This document shows, piece after piece, positions 1 to 10,500 of a DNA stretch of 64,000 nucleotides (the first letter of the stretch is position 1; each line of letters opens with the position of its first letter). Source of the DNA: Lepas anatifera (taxonomy: Eukaryota; Arthropoda; Thecostraca; Lepadidae); contig JAOTON010001526.1 in the NCBI GenBank assembly GCA_034440635.1, forward strand, positions 1,249,001-1,313,000. The letters run 5' to 3'. Made by a program: the position numbers and the translations under genes. The notes beneath the pieces are model-generated. The model was given only the letters and a program-made list of their open reading frames with translations, searched no databases and was not told where the DNA came from.

Positions 1-110
1 TGAACAAACCAGCTGCTGGGCCCTGGGCAGTAGGGTGGTTGGTTCCGATTTTTCTCGAAAAGGAATTATGCCATCAGCCTATCTGATGTATTATTTGATG
101 TTGAACACCG

Positions 111-2476
111 TTAACTTAGGGTCGTTCAAACAAACGTTTTTTCTTTTCAGACTCGAACCCACTTTTTGCCATTATATATTCAATTCTGATTTCAATGAGC
201 TACATTCCAAGCGTCTACGACAGCGGGAAAGATCACCTCAAAACGGTTAAAGATTTCATGTTTTGGGCGCCATTGGCCGCCCGGCGTTGCAGCCTCCCCT
301 TGTTAAATTGGGATATAAGGGGTGCATAACCTCCCAGTAAAGACAGCGTGGCATGTGCGTGCGTATAAGAGCGGTAGATGGGATTTAACATGCAGGCATT
401 TACTTGTCAGATGTATTAAATTAAATGATTCAGCACCCTTGTACTCTAAATCCCGACAGAACATGAATGCCTTCCGGTGGCGAACCTTTCTCTAGTAACT
501 ATCGCTGGGGAACGTCGTGGGCAGGTGCTTCTCCATATTCTTCTGCGAACTATTTAAGAGCTCTGGTACTGATAAAAGAAGATACTGTTTCATATTTTTA
601 TCCTTTAGGTGGCTCACGAAATCTTCCACTAGCTTCACACCACGTTCTGTGGGACCGTTCACGACAGTAAGTTCTGGAATACCTTGAAACAGGGGAAGCT
701 ATACCAGCTTCTCAACGGAGCCATTTCTGGTCAGAATATTTCAGATTCAGGCAATCGAATACCAGCCAGCTGTCAGGAGTAACAAGCTGGCTGAGGCTTA
801 GTACCGACCATTTACAGAGCTCTTCATAGCCTCTATGGGAAACTTAAGCCTGCCCTAGTCAAATGTGAATCGTTTGCTGTTTTGGCCAATTGTTGTGCGA
901 CTGGCTCCTTACCTCCACGATAGTGGTTCTCACCAGCGCGACAGAATATAACTTCTGTGCACAGATACCACAGCTGATGACAAATTGACTTCAGCACATT
1001 CAGGGTGATTTCTATATTAACTTAATGAAAGCACTGCATTGCATTTTATGGATAGCTTTGAGGCTCATAGAAGGCTCTAAAGCTGACTATCCGCGACGGA
1101 GGAACCCAAATGCATAGTTTAGAACCACTTATAAGGAAAGCCGCTAACTATTCCGGAGTCTGAGTGGCTCAGTCGGTTAGCGCTTGCGCTCGGCTTGGCC
1201 AATGACATTCATTATGTGCTGGGTGTCGTGGGTTCGAGCCCACCCAGAGGCAGAATCTGGCGCCCTGCTCTAGCCCGAGCTAATTCTTTCCCTCTCTCCT
1301 CTGATGCCGTATGACCTGAGCAGTTGATGCGTTGTTAAACTCCAAAAATTGTAATATTCTGTTTTTAACTATCTTCTGGAATGATGAACGGAATCTGACA
1401 CAGTAGTAGCACGCACTTCATGCTATAAATGTCCTATATTCCATAATATGGCTCGCTGGTGAGCTCCGGGTCTTCTAAACAGACAGTTGTGGAGACAAGC
1501 CACACGTAAACCAGCTTGCGCAATTCGAGATAATACTCCGATATTGTGTAGAGGCGCTGAAGTCAATGTGCAAACGCAACTGTTATTTGTGACCAGAAAG
1601 TTATAATCTGCTTCGCAAATAAGAATCACAATGCTAAAGGTAAAAAGGCAGTGATACAGTACCTGGCCTAAACAGCAAAACCATCCACCTTTCAGTTAGG
1701 TAGGCTAAAGTTTCCGACAGAGGCTATGAAGAGCTCGGCTCGATACCAAGCCTCTCCCAATTTCTCATTCCTGAAAGTTGGATGGTATTCGAGCGCCTGA
1801 ATCTGAAAGATTCTGACATGAAATGGCTCCGTTGAGAAGCTGGTGGCTCGTATAGCTTCCCCTGTTTCAAGGTATTCCAGAACTTACTGTCGTGAATGGT
1901 CCCACAGAATGTGGTGTGAAGCTGGTGGAAGATTTGGTGAGCCACCTAAAGGGTAAAAATATGAAACAGGATCTTCTTTTATCAGTACCAGAGCTCTTAA
2001 ATAGTTCGCAAGAGAATAGGGAGAAGCATCTGCCTCACGACGTTCTCCAGCGTTAGTTACTAGAGAAAGGTTCGCCTCCGGAAGGCATTCCTGCTCTGTC
2101 GGGATTTAGAGTACTAGGGTGCTGAATAATTAAATTTCAGGTCTTTTGTGGAACAACATGTCTTTGTATTGCGCTGCAAATACATCTGACCAGTAGATGC
2201 CTGCCTGTTAAATCCCATCTACCGCTCTTATACGTACGCACATGCCAGGCTGTCTTTACTGGTAGGTTATGCACCCCTTTCATCCCAATTTAACAAGGGA
2301 AGACTGCAACGCTGGGTGGCCAATTGCGCCCGAAACATGAAATCTTTAACCGTGTCGAGGCGATCTTTCCCGCTGTCGTAGACGCTTGGAATGTGGCTCA
2401 TTGAAATTAGAATTGAATATATAATGGGAAAAAGTGGGTTCGAATATGAAAAAAATTTGAACGACCCTGCTGTTAG
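111..2476. repeat. 2.4 kb imperfect foldback (long inverted repeat)
   Basis: The left arm (about 111-890) reappears as reverse complement in the right arm (about 1,661-2,476). Examples are the outer GGGTCGTTCAAA/TTTGAACGACCC pair, the GACAGCGGGAAAGATC block, and the inner GCTGTTTTGGCC/GGCCTAAACAGC pair. Arms differ by scattered substitutions and small indels, so the structure is old. The roughly 770 bp loop contains a SINE. The short reading frames in both arms are the same non-coding sequence read on opposite strands. It looks like a foldback or long-TIR DNA transposon without a recognisable transposase. A local inverted duplication is the alternative. Confidence 0.75.
1156..1352 (+). mobile_element. 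tRNA-derived SINE (type 1)
   Basis: The head has a pol III A box (TGGCTCAGTCGG) and a B box (GGTTCGAGCCC) with tRNA-like spacing. A non-tRNA body follows with CGCCCTG and pyrimidine-rich segments, then the 3' domain GCAGTTGATGCGTTGTTAAA. The body matches the copy at 12,049-12,240, and the 3' domain also matches SINEs at 4.6, 47.1 and 57.2 kb. A functional tRNA is rejected because the head cannot form a normal cloverleaf. It sits in the loop of the 2.4 kb foldback. Confidence 0.75.
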
Positions 2477-2790
2477 CTCATCGAGTTTTTTCTTTGCGGG
2501 CTGTCCAAGTTTTACTGGATCGTTGTATCTTTAATTTTTTTATGTGAGTTTGCGGACATGTCTGACCCATATTTCTGTTTGCCATAACAGTGCAGTGCAG
2601 TTTGCCATACGACTGCACTGCAGTGTAGGTTGGTCCAGTTTTGAGGTTCACTGGCCTTTGGCATCTGGTCAAGAGCGTTCGTTCATCCAGTCGCAATTTT
2701 TCATTCGTACAAATACATAGTCACTTTGTATCTGATGGACTTTCACGCCCTTGAGAACGTTTCGATCACATTTTGGATATAGGTACATTG

Positions 2791-2943
2791 CCGGAGCCGG
2801 AGCCAGTCGGAGCCGACTATTTTTCCCGGAGCCGGAGCCGGAGCCGTTAGGACACTTGAACCCGGAGCCGGAGCCGAAATCATAACCCCGGACCGGAGCC
2901 GGAGCCGGAACCGTCCAAAATTGTCTCGGCTCCGCATCCCTGG
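2791..2943 (-). repeat. Degenerate GGCTCC hexamer array, hAT-like terminus
   Basis: On the minus strand the block opens with CAGGGATGCGGAGCCG and continues as interrupted GGCTCC repeats. CAGGGRTGCGGAG followed by hexamer repeats resembles the ends of some hAT-type non-autonomous elements, by recollection. The opposite terminus was not found. It could also be a plain microsatellite. Confidence 0.45.
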
Positions 2944-2986
2944 TTTTAACGGTATGGGATTAGTTACATAAATATAAAGGACTTCT

Positions 2987-3053
2987 CCACTAGTGAAAAT
3001 GCAAAACGTTCGGAGCTTTCGGCTATATTTTATCAGCCTTCGTCAGCGAGTGG
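2987..3053 (-). ncRNA. Hammerhead-ribozyme-like motif, possible Penelope-type terminus
   Basis: The minus strand reads CTGACGA (3,040-3,046), a GGCT/AGCC stem with a ten-base loop, then GAAA (3,017-3,020). This matches the hammerhead core CUGANGA - stem II - GAAA, except for one extra A between the core and stem II. The flanks CCACTCG and CTAGTGG pair as an outer helix with one mismatch. Stem III is weak. Penelope-like and other retroelements are known to carry hammerheads near their ends. Activity is uncertain. Confidence 0.35.
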
Positions 3054-3230
3054 TCGGATCGATCGGTGGACATCGGAAGACACGTTACAAAAATTATATA
3101 ACAAGTGCAAAAAGGATTCCAGGAAACGTGCACGATTAAGAAAGTTAACTACCTGAAGAACATTTTAGTAACAACGCAAGTTCTCATATTTTGATATTCA
3201 ACGATTAAAGGTGGCTTACAAAGTACATCA

Positions 3231-3490
3231 TAATAATGGTAGGTACTTAACACACATTATACCTATGCTAGTATAAAAATACTAATGGTTAGTAAAGAGC
3301 TAAAAAAGAGAATATAAGATTCATTGCAACATCATAGTTAATAAAACTAACGAGTATCTAATAATAAGGGTAGGTACTTCACACATAAAATACTGTACAC
3401 ATGTCAACATTAAGTAAAAAGCTACAAAAATATATAAAAGTTAAGAAACACATCCTGCCATCCTATATATCAATAAAAATAAAAATATAA
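3231..3490. repeat. Two diverged tandem copies of a 131 bp unit
   Basis: TAATAATGGTAGGTACTT at 3,231 recurs as TAATAAGGGTAGGTACTT at 3,362, exactly 131 bases on. Further matches follow (AGTAAAGAGCTA against AGTAAAAAGCTA). The unit is AT-rich and lies next to the hammerhead-like motif. Terminal tandem repeats are typical of Penelope-type elements, so the two may belong together. The rest of 3,060-3,960 is AT-rich with nothing recognisable. Confidence 0.5.
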
Positions 3491-3967
3491 AATATATAAT
3501 ACAAATACAATATATTGCAATGCTATAACAATAATATAAAAACTAGCTGATCACAAACATATGTTAAAGTTATCGAAAAATTATTTAGAGCTGCAGCTAT
3601 GTATAACCTGTCGTGAAATGATATGACCAAGATCCTTTATATTTATGTAATTCATTCACATCCACTTATCATGTCATTTCGGTATGACATTAGTTTACAC
3701 TCAGCAAACCATAAACTTTATTTTGATTTTGCAGATCACCTTGAAAGCTTGCTTCGCACATGCCCAAAGAGAGAATATGTTTTCGTTCGTTCGTTTGTTC
3801 GATTCCATCCAAATATTGGGTATTTCAGCCATCAATTAACAATGCACACATACACAGCGCGCTAACCAGCACGCAGACAAAAAGTCCAGACGTCCAATAT
3901 GCATACGTTGATATGACCCAAGTCTGGTCATTAATGATTGGCAGCTCTCGGTTTTCTGGCCGCCTTC

Positions 3968-4420
3968 TTAAAGGGAATGTGACACCTTGGTCGAATCCTG
4001 GAATTTAGTGTAATTGGGGGAACTTTTAGCTGAAGATCATGGAAGCGTCCATGGTGTCTGAAAAATGTAGAATAAGCTCAATATTTTGATTTTTTAAAAT
4101 GCTCCTCTAGGGATGAAATAAATATTTGCCCGTGGATGATGTCATGATCTGGCAACCACTTCTATATTCAATACGTTTCAAGGGCTTCGATTGGCTGATA
4201 CTCACCGTGACGTCAGCATATGTCATCAGACCAACAACTGGCAACTGTGGCCTGCTGCTAAGGGTACATGTAGGGTACATTTCAGGTAGTTTTAGCTTTT
4301 CTCTACGAAAATTTTGAGTTTCAAGACAACTGATATATAGAGTACTGGGTTTTCCGGCATGCTTTACAACTTGGCTATCTCAGTTAAAATCACGTTATAA
4401 AGGTGTCACATTCCCTTTAA
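3968..4420. mobile_element. TTAA-flanked MITE (family M), full length
   Basis: The element starts TTAAAGGGAATGTGACACC and ends with the exact reverse complement, giving a perfect terminal inverted repeat of about 21 bases counted with the TTAA. TTAA on both sides fits the piggyBac-type target duplication. A second near-complete copy lies at 56,066-56,524, with 3' fragments at 56,700-56,775 and 16,770-16,876. There is no coding capacity. Confidence 0.85.
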
Positions 4421-4620
4421 AGCTGGCTAATAGTGATGCGTTTACGGCGCCGGGTGGCAACTCATTCCAGACCTTCGCGCCTTGGCAAGTAAAGGGCCGT
4501 CGGGATGCGGTCAAACGAAGAGCTGGCAACTAGGGCTCACCCCATGACGAGGCGCGCTTTCTTCTGGTTGACACCTCACTGCGGCTGTTAAAGAGCTTTT
4601 CAATAATTTCAGGAGACCCA

Positions 4621-4826
4621 ATAATAATAATTGTTGGGGTTTAACGACGCATCAACTGCCAGGGTCAAACGGCGTCGCCAACTCTCACCCTGTTGGAAGG
4701 GATTTTGATATATTCTTAGTGTGAATTTATCAATCAAGTTTATCAAATTTATCATCAACTTATTCAGAGGCTCTGCCGGGACTTGAACCCGGGACCAAAG
4801 GCTTAGAAGACAAGGGCGTTATCCAC
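4621..4826 (-). mobile_element. tRNA-derived SINE (type 2) with 13 bp target-site duplication
   Basis: On the minus strand a tRNA-like head with B box GGGTTCAAGTCCC leads to a body with GCGACGCCG and the 3' domain GATGCGTCGTTAAACCCCAA, then an ATT-repeat tail. The same 13 bases TTCAGGAGACCCA flank both sides (4,608-4,620 and 4,827-4,839). That is direct evidence of target-primed retrotransposition and fixes both ends. Confidence 0.9.
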
Positions 4827-5223
4827 TTCAGGAGACCCATCAACTCTTCTGGTTTTGTGTCCTGACTAGTTTGTTATGCCTTTGGCTGCGTCATCGAATT
4901 TTGCCACTATATCACTGCTAACAAGACTCACAGGTGAGTCAGGTCTGCTAATCGGACTGCCCGCCTAACCTACACATACTGTCAATGGCCTCTCATGCAC
5001 CGGAACGGCAGAAGCCGAGGCCGCAGGCCGAGGTCTGTCTCTTTTTAGTTTACCAACCAGTCAAGCTGTTAAATAAAGAGGTAAAACGGGCATATTGTCA
5101 GGATAGCTGACTTGATAACATTGCCGATAAGTGAAAAGGGTTTAGGATACATATTTATCTAATTGTTGCATCCAGATGAAACCTTATTCCTTAATGGCTT
5201 GAATTAGGTTATAAGTGTCTTTC

Positions 5224-5405
5224 ATTCTGGACTTAACATTATACGGAATTTTGGTTCAGAGAGCTTTGATTGTAATGAAATATGTCAAAAGTAGTTTCTC
5301 GACTCGTTCGGATCACTTTTGCCGAGCGAGTCGAGAAACTGCTTTTGAAATATTTCATTACAATCAAAGCTCTCTGAACCAAAATTCCGTATAATGTTAA
5401 GTCCA

Positions 5406-5409
<4 letters not shown>
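5224..5409. repeat. 186 bp near-perfect palindrome
   Basis: The left half reads into the right half as reverse complement with only a few mismatches over about 81 bases, around a short spacer near 5,311-5,325. CTGGACTTAACATTATACGG on the left pairs with its complement on the right. The near identity suggests a young foldback MITE or an inverted duplication. A TA-repeat tract follows immediately. Confidence 0.85.
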
Positions 5410-5446
<37 letters not shown>

Positions 5447-5448
<2 letters not shown>

Positions 5449-5722
5449 GGTGAGGATGCGCATGAAATAATATTGGCGATGCAAACAGGTGGTTGGAGAA
5501 CATATCATATTTTACACCCGCCCTAGGGGCCTACGAGCCACCTTCGCCCTGGTGGGGGATTTTCAAGCATCCCCTCGAACTCGGCTCCTATGCGGAATAG
5601 CAAAAAAAACGCGAACGCTCATACAAATAGCTAATACAAATGTACGATTGATGTCGGCGCAGGTGCCATATTGCTATAGCTAATACAAATGTGCGATTGA
5701 TGTCGGCGCAGGTGCCATATTG

Positions 5723-5792
<70 letters not shown>

Positions 5793-6131
5793 GTATATGA
5801 ATATAGCAATATGCAATATAGCCGACATATATAGCAATATATAGCCGACATTATATATATATATATATATATGTATATGTATATAGCAATATGCAATATA
5901 GCCGACATATAGCAATATATAGCCGACATCAATCGCACATTTGTACTAGCGATTTGTATGAGCGTTCGCGTTTTTTCGCTATTCCGCATAGGAGCCGAGT
6001 TCGAGGGGATGCTTGAAAATCCCCCACCAGGGCGAAGGTGGCTCGTAGGCCCCCTAGGGCGGGTGTAAAATATGATGTTCTCCAACCCTCTGTTTGCATC
6101 GCCAATATTATTTCATGCGCATCCTGACCTG
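5447..6131. mobile_element. Long-TIR non-autonomous DNA element with TA-repeat core
   Basis: The terminus CAGGTGAGGATGCGCATG (5,447) is mirrored by CAGGTCAGGATGCGCATG on the minus strand at 6,131. About 210 bases of each arm are complementary, through CGCCCTAGGGG and the GCGAACGCTCATACAAAT block. The core holds long TA tracts, a tandem duplication of a roughly 48 bp unit (5,628-5,722) and a duplicated segment with AATATAGCCGACAT (about 5,805-5,930). Tyr/Ile-rich reading frames here are microsatellite artefacts. Confidence 0.8.
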
Positions 6132-6439
6132 CCCCTGCCACCCCATCAGACAACGCCTTCCCCAGGATGTCAGTAATAATGCCTGAGATGCTACCCGGAC
6201 CCTACATGTCAAAACATTGACCCTTCCCGAGTTTTCCATCCCTTATACTGTATAGTAGGTACGCCACCAGCCTTAAGTGAACTCAAAAATGGCCAGATGT
6301 ATAAATCACTGAAATTTCTAACCTGTGTAACGTGCGAAAAATAGTATGACAGAAAAGTAACTCAAATTTCAAGATGTTAAGTATCATAATCTTCCAGAAA
6401 ATGTATTACACTTTATATGTTTGACAGCAGTCAAAATAG

Positions 6440-7345
6440 AGTCGAGGGCTTCCCATCACAGTTCACTGCCCACATCCATGTATTTTTCGTCGGATGGAAG
6501 CCGTCTCTCTGACTAGAAGATCATCTGAAAAAAATTGAATTTTCGACTTCTAATGCAGTGAAATTAGAAATTAAAACTCGTTTAACATCCAGACAAATTA
6601 CCACATTTCTTCTGAGATGTGGCGTTTTGTTTCATTGGTCCGGAGGCCGCGAACCAGTCGTGACCTTGCACTGTAGGGTGAAACCGTTGACTGGTTTAAC
6701 TTTTCAAAAATATAAATATTGATGGATACGTTTTGGGACAGATTATAATCATTCACATGTTTTCACTTTTGGAATTACTGTACATTAACCTTTCTGGCGT
6801 GCTTTTTTATCGCTTTTCGCCGCATGCTAGTTTACCTGTTAGTTTTTTTCAGAAAGAAAGGAGCCTTTTTGATTCACCATTACTAAGGTGTCCTGTACCC
6901 TCCCCCTTCACCGGGCGAACTTCAAGCTGTAATGTGTGCGGTCTGCCCAGCTGTACTCCAGTGCGGCTTTGACCCTTCAGGGTCTGTCAAAAGGATTCCT
7001 CTCCAACTTTCAGTTGGAGAACAATGTTATGCCGAAAGCCCCACTTTAATTATATTATACCGTCGGCTGAGATCATAACAGCTCTCCCCTTTTCCCGTCG
7101 ACACGTACAAACAAGACATTCATTGTCTACACCCATGTATTTTACCGTGAATGGAAGACGGCTCACTGACTACAAGAAAGAGATTATCGGTAAGGAATGT
7201 GGCTTTTCGACGCCCCGTGCGGTGAAATCAAAATTAAAATTACCGTAACATTCAGACAAGTAACGACATTGCTTCTGAGATATTGTGTGGCGTATAGTTT
7301 GATTGGTCGGTAGCCCGCGGACCCGTCCGGTCACACTGTGCTGGA
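6440..7345. repeat. Diverged direct-repeat pair downstream of the gene
   Basis: About 240 bases around 6,450-6,690 recur at about 7,110-7,345 in the same orientation. Shared blocks run from CCATGTATTTT through GGAAG and CTTTTCGAC-type words to TTCTGAGAT and ATTGGTC. Divergence is high. The second copy falls where the 3' untranslated region of the cysteine-rich gene would be. The pair looks like two old copies of one repeat family. Nothing else was recognised in 6,131-7,420. Confidence 0.55.
7045..7050 (-). terminator. Possible ATTAAA polyadenylation signal
   Basis: The minus strand has ATTAAA here, about 370 bases after the stop codon of the cysteine-rich gene. No better AATAAA was seen between 7,420 and 6,900. 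A six-base match is weak evidence, and a transcript end would be needed. Confidence 0.2.
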
Positions 7346-7420
7346 CAGGCCCGTGCTGCCCCGACAACGCCGCCTGGTCACGCCCTTCGGAGGCATTCTT
7401 TCTTCCTATGTGGCCTCAGT

Positions 7421-7503
7421 TTAGATCTTGACGCACTTGGCACCTCCCTGGGAGTCGTCACACCGCGAGTTGGGTGGGCAGTACTTGCCCTGGCACGTTT
7501 GAA
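7421..7503 (-). CDS. Exon 11: last four-Cys module and stop
   Basis: Acceptor TTCCAG at 7,504-7,509 leads into residues 354-379, which end in CVKI before TAA (stop at 7,423-7,421). The module C-x4-C-x5-C-x8-C (CQGKYCPPNSRC, then DDSQGGAKC) is the shorter-loop type, as in the end of exon 10. Phase 1 entry matches the exon 10 donor. Confidence 0.85.
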
Positions 7504-10500
7504 CTGGAAGAGGAAAAACACATACGGTCAGTGTCGCACAGCGTGGGGATATTGCTGGCAGGGTGGTAAACACGCTTCCTAATGAAAGCAATAAATACGG
7601 CCTGCTAGTCCCTGCCTGATGAAGAACACTGTTTACCATCTTATAACAAGTAAGATGCCAGACATGACAAAACATGCCTTTTGCACTAATCGTATGACAC
7701 GCACGTTTGACTGGAATCGTAAGATCCGCTTGGTATCCAGCCCCCCCCATCCACATGTGTTCAGCGATCGCACAGGCTGCTACTTACCGGCACCGGCCCG
7801 CTTGCAGAGAGCGCCACTGGGCGTGTCCGTGCAGACCAGGTTGCCGACGCAGACGCGCACTTCGCACGTGTTCGGCAGACACTTGGGAGAGCCCTCGCGG
7901 ATGTAGCAGTTGGTGCCGCGACGGCAGAAGAAGCCCTTGCAGCTGGGCACATCAGGGACACAGTCGGGTCCGTCGGGCCGGTCGTTGCAGATCTCTCCGG
8001 CGGCGCACTTGATGTCGGCGCAGGTCTTGCGGTCGGGCAGGCACTTGGGGCCAGTGGGGCGATCCTCGCACTTCTCGTTTGCCTTGCACTTGCGGCGCTT
8101 GTTTTCACAAGTCTCGGGAACTGTGGACAAGAGGCGGGCAAAGTAATTGTGGATGGTCCTTAAAATACTTGTGAGCATTACGCACCAGTGAGACGTACCT
8201 GTCTAATTGTGCCAATGCTTCCGGTAGCCTAACTTCACAAATTTCACCGGTAGCGTAACTTTACAAATTTAACCAGATATATCTTTGCGCCTTCTGCTGT
8301 CCCCGCCCTCCTTGGCCATATACCCATTTTATCATATTCTCGCTCATCCTTTTTTATTTCCTCTCTCTCTTTCCCTCCCTTTATTTCTGCCCGTATCTAT
8401 ATCTGCTGCTGCTGGCGGACGAGGCTAACCCCCTTAGTGCCAGCTTCACTCTATAGGTCACACTTACTCCTGATGCAGGTGGGTCCGGAGGGCCTGTCCT
8501 CGCACTTGTATCCAGTCCGGCACGCCCTCACCTTGGTGGCACAAGTCTCTGGAACTGGGGCAGATGACACAGTAGGTCAGTTCACGCGAGGACGTCACAG
8601 CGTTAACAGATTCTGTTTCATTTCACGAAACAGCATCCCTGACAAACACGACCCCTGATTTGGAACCGAAAGGTTTCCTTATAATCTTGGCTTAATTAGC
8701 CTTGGATTAATGTTTTAAGTTTTCAGACACAACAGGGGAAGTTTTTGGCTTTCTTTTAATAACGAACATTTATTTCTGCCTTGTATGATTCGGCAATATC
8801 TTCATCCGAAACAGCCCGTAATCATGTATCACAGTATCTGCCTCTCACGGGGCCAAAGTAGGTCTTCGCATAGTCTTTTGAGGAAAACATTCGCTGCCGC
8901 GTTTTGCTCCTTTCCTGTGACCACACTGAAGGCTGTTAAAAATAAAACTAGCATGATCAAATAACTCTGGACTCCAATTTGGATTAACATACCCATAACA
9001 AAAGTCCCTGTTTCAACTTTAAAGACTTCGAAATTGTACAACTACGCGGTCACCAGCGTCTCCCAATGGTGAATAAGCATCTGGCGTTGTGGTTGCGGGT
9101 ACTCACTCTTGACGCAGACGGGTCCGGTGGCCCTGTCCTCGCACTTGAAGCCCGCTCTGCACGCCTCTTTCTTGGTGGCGCAAGTCTCAGGAACTGCCGG
9201 CAACGGTGGCGAATAAGCATCACACCCTGCAACCTCACTGCAGTCAACGGCCAGTTGTCTCCCCGGGAAGACACACCAGGAGGTAGCACGCTCAACCCAA
9301 TCACTGATGGGAGTTTGGGGAGTTTGTTTGGAAAGTTCTGGTCGCTAAGCTACCCGGGGAGACTAAGCAAAAGCCGGGAAATAAACTTGCTATCTGTACT
9401 TTGAGCTGTTTTGCTTTGTTATTTAACAGAATGAAACAAAACTGAACAGAACAATTTAAATGTGTAGATGGTGGAAGATGGAACGCAGCGCTATGTTTGT
9501 CGTGGAGTTCCACACTAATTGTGTTAAGAATATTTATAAAGTTTATATTTATAAAAAAGTGCTGATCATTGAGCTTTTATGAATTCCTGCAGTGCATCTT
9601 TATGGACTAAAAATGACCTTCGTGGTTGATGCGGCCTAAATTCTTGAACATGACGATGTGGAGACCAGCAGGTTTCGTACCTGCAGTCTGAGTTGGCTGC
9701 TTGGCAGTGGGCCTCAATCTAATCGTTATTTTGGAAAAAATGTGTCCGAGATTTGGGGTTAATAGGTGGATTATATACACTATATACAATGCTAAACAGT
9801 CAGCATGTCACGGTTCATTAATATATCACTGCTGGTATATGCAACCAACCAATATCGGCACAAAACTATGTGGATGGACATTATTTACTCTTACCCCGAG
9901 AAAGATAGTTGAACGACGGAAGCAAGTACAAGCTCAGCTGGGTTCCTGATATTCTAAGCCGGGTTTTCAGGGCACTCATCACAGGCCTTCATTAGACGTA
10001 AACAATGGGCTGGCCAAATGTAACATTGAAATAAGGACTTTCCTCAGAACGAAGATCCGTTGAATACGAATGATGCACTATATAGTTCCTATGTGACATC
10101 CTCCAGCACATTCCTCATGTTGCAGAATGCAGAAGTTGTTTCATCGCCATAAGTGTAGATTTAAGGAATTCTTTAGCACGCAATTAAATATATTTTATTT
10201 AGTTCTTGCAGTTAGTGTTCATCAGTGACATTTCTTAATGCTGGCTAAAAAGTTAGATGAGAAGCTTCATGCGAGAGGGAATAGTAAATTATCGTTTAGT
10301 TGTGAGCAACCGTGCGATTTCTGCAACATGCGACTTGACATGGTGAAATTTCAGTGATGTCAGCCGAAAACGTTGGGCTGGCAATGGAAATGCAGCAGTC
10401 CTGGCCGGTGCCGTATAATTGTCCTGTCTCTTCCTTTCCATACTCAGTAAAAATGCTGAGAGGATCCGGAACAACATACATAGCGCCTGCCAGGAACTTT

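Noticed and set aside
1158..1255. tRNA gene
   Set aside because: A and B boxes are present, but the anticodon region is overlong and the acceptor ends do not pair. The SINE body follows directly.
5631..6085. Tyr/Ile-rich membrane-like proteins
   Set aside because: Translations of TA microsatellites within a long-TIR element.
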